Part shown: piece by piece, positions 6,119 to 10,395 of the stretch
Numbering within the stretch: position 1 is the first letter of the stretch
How the letters are laid out: the number at the start of each line of letters is the position of its first letter
Position numbers and translations under genes: made by a program
Notes under the pieces: model-generated
The model's input: only the letters and a program-made list of their open reading frames with translations
Told to the model about the DNA's origin: nothing
The model's database searches: none
Assembly: GCA_003136795.1 (NCBI GenBank)
Contig: PLDP01000084.1
Coordinates: forward strand, 1 to 10,395
Reading direction: 5' to 3'
From: Actinomycetota bacterium
GTDB lineage: Bacteria > Actinomycetota > Thermoleophilia > Gaiellales > Gaiellaceae
DNA length: 10,395 bases

Positions 6119-9033
6119 GGTCGCTCGATCCTGCACATTGTCCAGAGGTCGCACCAGGTGGGGCAGGTACCGCCCTTCGGGTCGTGGCGGACGTCACCGG
6201 CGCGGATGCGCTGCGCGTAGCCGCGCGCGCGCTCGCGGGCCGTCTCGACCAGCGACCAGAACTCGCCGTCTTCGAGGTAGTCGTTGCGCTGGTAGCCGGG
6301 CAGGTCATCGACCGCGCCTGCGTGCAAAAGGCCGCGCGTGACGCGCGCGCCTGCGAGCGCGCGGTAGACGCCGCCGAGCGGCTCGATGCCGACGAGGTCG
6401 CGCAGCACGAGCATGTAGAGCGGGATCTGGAGCTTCAGCTCCTCGTCGATCTGCTTCGCCGAGTGCGCGCTGCGGCCCGACTTGTAGTCCTGCACGATCC
6501 CGCGCGCGCTGTACGGGTCGACATCGATGCGGTCGATCTTGCCGCTCAGGTACAGGTCGTCACCGAGGTGCAAGCCGCGCTGCAGCTCGGGGGCGGAACG
6601 GTCGGAGCCGAACGAGACCTCGAAGCGCCGTGGCACGAACTGCAGGGGCGACGCTGCCTCGTCGCGAACGAAGCCTTCGAGGTCGCGGAAGAGGCTCTGG
6701 TCGAGCTCGGCCTCTTGCAGGTCGGTGAGCTCGAGGCGAACGCCGCCGCGCATTGCATCGTCGAGGCAGCGCCGCAGGAAGCCGACGGCCTGCTCGACGT
6801 TCTCGGGCGTGACGCGATCGTGGCCGAGCTCTTTCGGGATGCCTGCGTAGAACTTGTGCAGCGCGCTGTGCGCGACCGAGCCGCGCAGCATCGGGTCGAC
6901 CTCGGCGTCGATCGTCCGCGGCGAGATGATCCGCTCGAAGAGCCATGCCGAGGAGCAGTCTGCGAACCGCTCGAGCTCGGTGACGCCGAACGTCGTCTTC
7001 GCTCCGTAGACCTCGAGCAGCACGTCGCTCGTCAACCGGGTGTCGCGGTGCAGCGCCGAGCGGGCGCGGAGCAGCCGGCGTCCCCAGTCGTTCGCCTCGG
7101 CGACTGCGCGTGCGCCGTCGGGGTCGCCGACCGAGAGCTGCGCGAGCGCCCGCAGCCGCTCGCGGTCGGAGGGCGCCGCCTCGAGCTGCCACGTGAGCGC
7201 GGAGAGCGGACGCCGAACCGTCGCGCGCGCAACGTCGTCCTCGTCGAAGACGGCCGCGACTTCTTCCCAGAACGGGCTCGGCTCGCGCGGGCCGCCCTCG
7301 TCGGTCGCCGCCTCGCGCACGAGGTAGAGCCGCCGCGTCGCGCGCGTGCAGGCCGTGTAGAAGAGGTAGCGGTCGCGGCTCACTTGGTCGGGACGCTCGA
7401 GGCGGCCGCCGAGCTCGCGGCGCGCATCGTCGTCGAGGAACGGTGAGGTGCGCGAGCGCCGCGGCAGCGAGCCCTCTTCGAGGCCGAGCAGGAACACCGC
7501 CTCGTAGCGCCGCGTGCGTGCGCGCAGCAGGTCGAGCACAGCGACGCGCCCGGCTTCGTTTGCGGACGCGAGCCGCACCTCGGCCCGCTCGAGCGCGGCG
7601 ACGACGTCCTCGGGGTGCACCTCCTCGCCGAGCGCCGTGAACGCGTCGAGCTCGTCGAGCAGGCGCAGGGCGGCGTCGTAGGCGCGCAGGTCGTGACGCG
7701 AGGTCTCGCCCGCGGGCGGTGCGTCGGTGCCGTAGGCCGAGCGCAGCATCGACCGGATCAGCGCGCGAACGCCGGCGACGGGCGTCTCGGCGCCGCGCAG
7801 CTCGGTAAGCGCGGGCACGGGCGCCTCGCGCAGCTTCTCGGCCTCCTCCTCGACGCGCGCGGGCGTGTGGATCGCGCGTCCGCGCAAACGGCCTTCGACG
7901 AAGTCGACCGACGAGCGCGCGAGCCCCGAGTACGGCGAGCGCAGGAACGCGAACAGCTCGCGCCGGCCTGCGTCGAGCCACGTGTAGCGCAGCAGCTGCA
8001 GCAGCGCGTGCCCGAGCGGCGTTGCGCCGAGCCGCACACGCGATTCGATTGCGTACGGGACGCCGAGGCCGCCGAGCACCGTCTCGAGCGGCGCCCGCCA
8101 TTGCTCGACCGAGGGCGCGACGAGCGCGATCTGCTCGGGCGGTGTGCCGCCGCGGATCAGTGCGATCAGCTCCTCGCCGACGAGCTCGAGCGTTCCCCGG
8201 GCGCCCGCGCCTTCGCAGAAGCGCACGCCGCCGTCGAGCTCGGGCGGGGGTGGCGGCGATTCCTGGAAGAGCGCGCGCTCCAGGTGGGCGAGTGCCGGGT
8301 GCGCGTACTCCGCCGACCGCGGCGGGAGCTCCTCGATGCGCCCGTCGGCAAGCGACGAGAGATCCTCGGCCGTGCGCGCGAGCGAGGCGAACGCGACGCG
8401 GCCCGGCTCGTAGGGCAGCGAGACCTGCACGTCGGTGCGGCCGGCGAGCGCCTCGAGCAGCGACCACTCGGCGCCGGTGAGGTCCTCGAAGCCGTAGGCG
8501 AAGACCGGCTCGCCGTGCCACGCGTCGAGATCCGACTGCAGCCGCTCGGCCGCCCGGCGGCGCAGCAGGTCGCGATCCCAGAGCCCGAGCCGGTCGAGCT
8601 CTGCGCGGTAGGCGGCATAGAGGCCCGCGAGATCGCCGCCGAGATCGGCCGGGTCGAGCATTCCCTGTTCGAGCTCGCCGAGCGTCTGGAGGAGCGTGTC
8701 GGCGAAGCCGCCGGTGCGCGACGAGCGCGCGAGCCCGTTCAGCGAGGCCGCGGCGAGCGCGCGGCGCACGACGAGCGCCCGCTGGGCGTCGGTCGCGACC
8801 TGGCGCTGCTCGGGATCGGCCCGGATGAGGCGCCGGAACAGGTCGTCGAACGTGCCGATCTCACCGCTGAAGAGGCAGCCGCACCGGGCCAGCAGGTCGC
8901 GCTCGACCCGGTCGACGTCCGATGCGTTCGGCACGATCAAAGTCGGCTCGTCGTCCAGGCGCGCCAGATAGCGCTCCAAGAGAAGCGCGACTTTGCCCGC
9001 ATGCGCAGGCCCCGCGAGGAGGGACAGCCCCAC
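6115..9033 (-). CDS. addB: AddB-type helicase-like/nuclease subunit with Fe-S PD-(D/E)XK domain
   Basis: This 972-residue protein is the AddB-like partner of the downstream addA (B. subtilis AddB is about 1166). The N-terminus has a Walker A-like GPAHAGKV (8-15) that keeps Gly and Lys but has Val15 where Ser/Thr normally binds magnesium. It is followed by IGTFDDLFRRL (59-69), typical of AddB. Further helicase-like remnants are GLEEGSLP (517-524) and FYTACTRA (558-565). The C-terminal RecB-like nuclease has His722, Asp834 in GKIDRID, Asp849-Tyr-Lys851 and Gln869-X3-Tyr. A four-cysteine set, Cys693 with C957-X3-C961-X5-C967, should bind a [4Fe-4S] cluster; the family pattern is usually X2-X5. 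In known AddAB, AddB contributes nuclease and Chi recognition rather than motor activity. The GTG start at 9033 sits 6 nt after a -10 box. It is the first gene of the repair cluster and overlaps addA by 4 bp. Confidence 0.9.
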   Translation of the reverse strand: MGLSLLAGPAHAGKVALLLERYLARLDDEPTLIVPNASDVDRVERDLLARCGCLFSGEIGTFDDLFRRLIRADPEQRQVATDAQRALVVRRALAAASLNGLARSSRTGGFADTLLQTLGELEQGMLDPADLGGDLAGLYAAYRAELDRLGLWDRDLLRRRAAERLQSDLDAWHGEPVFAYGFEDLTGAEWSLLEALAGRTDVQVSLPYEPGRVAFASLARTAEDLSSLADGRIEELPPRSAEYAHPALAHLERALFQESPPPPPELDGGVRFCEGAGARGTLELVGEELIALIRGGTPPEQIALVAPSVEQWRAPLETVLGGLGVPYAIESRVRLGATPLGHALLQLLRYTWLDAGRRELFAFLRSPYSGLARSSVDFVEGRLRGRAIHTPARVEEEAEKLREAPVPALTELRGAETPVAGVRALIRSMLRSAYGTDAPPAGETSRHDLRAYDAALRLLDELDAFTALGEEVHPEDVVAALERAEVRLASANEAGRVAVLDLLRARTRRYEAVFLLGLEEGSLPRRSRTSPFLDDDARRELGGRLERPDQVSRDRYLFYTACTRATRRLYLVREAATDEGGPREPSPFWEEVAAVFDEDDVARATVRRPLSALTWQLEAAPSDRERLRALAQLSVGDPDGARAVAEANDWGRRLLRARSALHRDTRLTSDVLLEVYGAKTTFGVTELERFADCSSAWLFERIISPRTIDAEVDPMLRGSVAHSALHKFYAGIPKELGHDRVTPENVEQAVGFLRRCLDDAMRGGVRLELTDLQEAELDQSLFRDLEGFVRDEAASPLQFVPRRFEVSFGSDRSAPELQRGLHLGDDLYLSGKIDRIDVDPYSARGIVQDYKSGRSAHSAKQIDEELKLQIPLYMLVLRDLVGIEPLGGVYRALAGARVTRGLLHAGAVDDLPGYQRNDYLEDGEFWSLVETARERARGYAQRIRAGDVRHDPKGGTCPTWCDLWTMCRIERP

Positions 9034-9039
9034 CTTCCC

Positions 9040-9067
9040 ATCGTAGAGCGGCCGCAGGACGTGTCCC
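9040..9067 (-). promoter_or_regulatory. Putative leaderless promoter of addB
   Basis: On the minus strand TACGAT (9045-9040) is followed by 6 nt and then the GTG start of addB at 9033, which places transcription start on or next to the start codon. GGGACA (9067-9062), 16 nt upstream of the -10, matches four of six bases of TTGACA. No ribosome binding site is otherwise visible. The -35 and spacer lie inside the inverted repeat at 9045-9078, so the hairpin of the upstream transcript and this promoter share the same DNA. Confidence 0.45.
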
Positions 9068-9078
9068 GGGGCCGCTCT
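9045..9078 (-). terminator. Stem-loop after the small zinc-ribbon gene
   Basis: AGAGCGGCC (9045-9053) and GGCCGCTCT (9070-9078) are perfect 9-base arms. Inside them GGAC (9057-9060) and GTCC (9063-9066) can add a second 4-bp stem with a 2-nt loop. The structure starts 16 nt after the stop codon of the 66-residue gene, where a terminator is expected. No T-run follows, so it would be a GC-rich, T-poor terminator or a transcript-stabilising hairpin. Confidence 0.5.
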
Positions 9079-9094
9079 CGACGGAAACGACGCT

Positions 9095-9295
9095 CTAAGC
9101 GGGTGTCGCGGCCTTCGGCCGGCGACCGCGGCGGGCGGCTGCGCGGCCCGGCATCTTCCCTGCGCAGTCGTCGCAGAGATCGGCCACCTTCGAGCCGCGG
9201 CGGGCGTCTCCGTAGGTCACGCGGAGCGTCGCCCCGTGTGCCTCGTCGACCTCCTTGCCGCAGCTGTCGCAAACCAGAATGGTTTTCCGAGCCAA
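9095..9295 (-). CDS. Small zinc-ribbon protein with AT-hook-like basic tail
   Basis: This 66-residue protein has two CXXC knuckles, C9-X2-C12 and C41-X2-C44, which should bind one zinc ion. The 28-residue stretch between them contains TLRVTYGDARRGSK. The tail RRGRRPK (55-61) resembles the RGRP core of AT-hooks and the RGR motif of Lsr2-type nucleoid proteins. It may bind DNA in the minor groove, but this is inferred and no helix-turn-helix is present. The start is TTG, supported by GGGAGG 5 nt upstream and by the tight fit to the first knuckle. The gene is upstream of addB in the same direction, with 61 bp between them holding a stem-loop and a separate promoter, so it is probably its own transcript. 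It is divergent from the dehydrogenase gene. Confidence 0.75.
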   Translation of the reverse strand: MARKTILVCDSCGKEVDEAHGATLRVTYGDARRGSKVADLCDDCAGKMPGRAAARRGRRPKAATPA

Positions 9296-9300
9296 TTTCG

Positions 9301-9306
9301 CCTCCC
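9301..9306 (-). promoter_or_regulatory. Ribosome binding site deciding the TTG start
   Basis: GGGAGG on the minus strand is separated by CGAAA from the TTG at 9295-9293. It is the only strong, well-spaced Shine-Dalgarno seen in the window and supports the rare start codon. Confidence 0.75.
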
Positions 9307-9327
9307 GAGCTGAGTTATCTCACGCGC

Positions 9328-9333
9328 AGTTTA
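9328..9333 (-). promoter_or_regulatory. Possible -10 box of the small zinc-ribbon gene
   Basis: TAAACT (minus strand, 9333-9328) matches four of six bases of TATAAT and lies 32 bp before the TTG start, leaving room for a short leader that carries the ribosome binding site. No good -35 is seen. It overlaps TTTACG (9330-9335), the candidate -35 of the divergent dehydrogenase promoter, so the two promoters would compete for polymerase. Confidence 0.35.
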
Positions 9334-9364
9334 CGCAGCAATCCGGGTCGCTAATCTGGCCAAC
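9330..9364 (+). promoter_or_regulatory. Putative leaderless promoter of the dehydrogenase gene
   Basis: TTTACG (9330-9335, four of six matches to TTGACA) is followed after 16 nt by TAATCT (9352-9357), and 7 nt later by the GTG at 9365. There is no ribosome binding site, so a leaderless mRNA is the simplest reading. The spacing matches that of the zinc-ribbon/PAS gene. Confidence 0.5.
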
Positions 9365-10395
9365 GTGGAGTTGAAGACGATCGTCGTCCTCGCAGGCGAC
9401 CAGACGGGACAGGAACTGCTGGAGGAGTCGCTTCGTCTCCTCTCCCCCGAGGTGATCGGCCTCGAGGTCGATCTGGCGCGCTTCGACCTTTCGCTCGAAC
9501 GGCGGCGGGCGACGTCGAACGGCGTCGTGCACGAGGCGGCCGCCGCGATCCGCGAGCACGGGCTGGGACTGAAGGCCGCGACGGTCACGCCGGAGACGCG
9601 CGGCGACGTCGGATCGCCGAACCGCATCCTGCGCGAGGAGATCGGCGGCAAGGTGATCGTGCGCACGGGCCGCCGGATCCCCGGCGTCGTGCCGTTCGGC
9701 GGCGTGCACGCGCCCATCTCGGTGGTGCGCATGGCCGTGGGCGACGCCTACGGCGCGAAGGAGTGGCGCGAAGGCGAGGGCGACAGCGAGGTTGCGTTCC
9801 GCACCGAACGGATCGAGCGCCACGTCTGCCGCGCGGTGGCCGAGTTCGCGTTCCGCGAGGCAGAGCGCACCGGCGCGAAGGTGTTCGGCGGGCCGAAGTT
9901 CACGGTGTCGCCGACGTACGAGGGGATGCTCAAGGAGGAGATGGACGCGGCCGCGGCGCGCTATCCGGCCGTGCCGTACGAGCCGCAGCTGATCGACGCG
10001 ACGTTCGCGTTGCTGGTCGCCTCGACGGGCGACCCGCTCGTGATCCCGGCGCTGAACCGCGACGGCGACATCCTCTCCGACCTCGTGCTGCCGCTCTTCG
10101 GATCGATCGCCGGCTCGGAGTCGCTACTGGTGGCGTTCGAGGGCGACAACCTCGAACCGACGGCTCTGATGGCCGAGGCCGCGCACGGCACCGCCCCCTC
10201 GCTCGAGGGCAAGAACATGGCAAACCCGCTGGCGATGATCCTCGCCGTCGCCTCGCTGCTCTCGCAGACGGAGCAGGGCCAGACGGCCGGACGGGCGATC
10301 CGCGAGGCGGCGCTCGAAACGGTCGCGCACGGAACGAAGACCGCGGACCTCGGCGGCGGCGCGTCGACGACGGAGTACACCGACGAGGTGATCCG
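9365..10395 (+). CDS. Isocitrate/isopropylmalate dehydrogenase family protein, divergent (3' end cut off)
   Basis: The frame is open from the GTG at 9365 to the window end (343 codons), so only the last few residues are missing. Members oxidise and decarboxylate a 2-hydroxy acid with NAD(P) and a divalent metal. Seen here: GDQTGQE (11-17) in place of the usual GDGIGPE; Tyr129 and Lys178 near the expected catalytic Tyr and Lys; Asp211; GDILSD (234-239) with metal-binding Asp235 and Asp239; HGTAP (274-278) and GKNMANP (282-288) of the nucleotide site; and TADLGGGAS near the end. The segment that is LDLYANLRP in isopropylmalate dehydrogenase is changed (VIVRTGRRIPGVVPFGG), as is the position-2 residue of the NRDGDILSD signature. 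The substrate therefore cannot be assigned between isocitrate, isopropylmalate, tartrate-like or another acid. It is cytosolic and probably transcribed leaderless, divergent from the zinc-ribbon gene. Confidence 0.85.
   Translation, partial: MELKTIVVLAGDQTGQELLEESLRLLSPEVIGLEVDLARFDLSLERRRATSNGVVHEAAAAIREHGLGLKAATVTPETRGDVGSPNRILREEIGGKVIVRTGRRIPGVVPFGGVHAPISVVRMAVGDAYGAKEWREGEGDSEVAFRTERIERHVCRAVAEFAFREAERTGAKVFGGPKFTVSPTYEGMLKEEMDAAAARYPAVPYEPQLIDATFALLVASTGDPLVIPALNRDGDILSDLVLPLFGSIAGSESLLVAFEGDNLEPTALMAEAAHGTAPSLEGKNMANPLAMILAVASLLSQTEQGQTAGRAIREAALETVAHGTKTADLGGGASTTEYTDEVI

Noticed and set aside
6119..6154. ATG at 6154 as addA start
   Set aside because: It would overlap addB by 40 bp. 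The GTG at 6118 gives the standard GTGA junction and the family N-terminus, so it is kept only as an alternative.
4679..6220. Plus-strand open frame of about 510 codons opposite addA, with similar ones at 3020-4177, 6184-7446 and 7615-9354
   Set aside because: Each mirrors the codon structure of addA/addB, has low-complexity composition and shows no family motif or start signal.
2801..9033. AdnAB or RecBCD identity for the helicase-nuclease pair
   Set aside because: The 972-residue subunit has the AddB-type N-terminus and degenerate helicase motifs, and there are only two subunits. AddAB-type fits best, though the two-cluster pattern keeps some doubt.

Overview
The window is GC-rich, with most codons ending in G or C. 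It looks like chromosomal DNA of a high-GC actinobacterium. The mix of an AddAB-type (rather than RecBCD) repair enzyme, GTG/TTG starts and TANNNT boxes placed directly before GTG starts suggests the Thermoleophilia (Gaiellales/Solirubrobacterales) part of Actinobacteria. That placement is inference. I see no phage, IS, CRISPR or RNA genes.

Layout. Bases 1-936 (+): the 3' end of a sugar-phosphate isomerase/epimerase (TIM barrel), then a small zinc-ribbon plus PAS-domain protein. Bases 958-1401 (-): a GNAT acetyltransferase whose codon use differs from its neighbours, convergent with the PAS gene. Bases 1441-1469: a perfect 13+3+13 inverted repeat that contains the stop codon of the next gene. 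Bases 1461-9033 (-): a tight four-gene cluster, in transcription order addB, addA, a five-helix membrane protein and nth. Its junctions are GTGA, ATGA and TAG-ATG, so translation is probably coupled. Bases 9095-9295 (-): a 66-residue zinc-ribbon protein with an AT-hook-like basic tail. Bases 9296-9364: a 69-bp divergent promoter region. Bases 9365 to the end (+): a nearly complete isocitrate/isopropylmalate dehydrogenase family gene with unusual motifs.

How the genes work together. AddB and AddA should form a two-subunit helicase-nuclease that resects double-strand breaks for RecA-dependent repair. Nth is the base-excision glycosylase for oxidised pyrimidines. All three carry four-cysteine [4Fe-4S]-type patterns, so the cluster is an iron-sulfur-dependent repair operon. 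The membrane protein between addA and nth is the odd member: its last 50 residues align without gaps to the pore segment of two-TM potassium channels, but the selectivity filter is replaced. Regulation appears to use leaderless promoters for at least three genes (the PAS gene, addB and the dehydrogenase).

Most of the window is ordinary housekeeping sequence. The best second-look items are the channel-like protein in the repair operon, the REP-like palindrome over the nth stop beside an apparently foreign GNAT gene, the addB promoter adjoining a hairpin, and the atypical cysteine spacings and Walker A of the AddAB pair. I found no clearly new multi-gene system.
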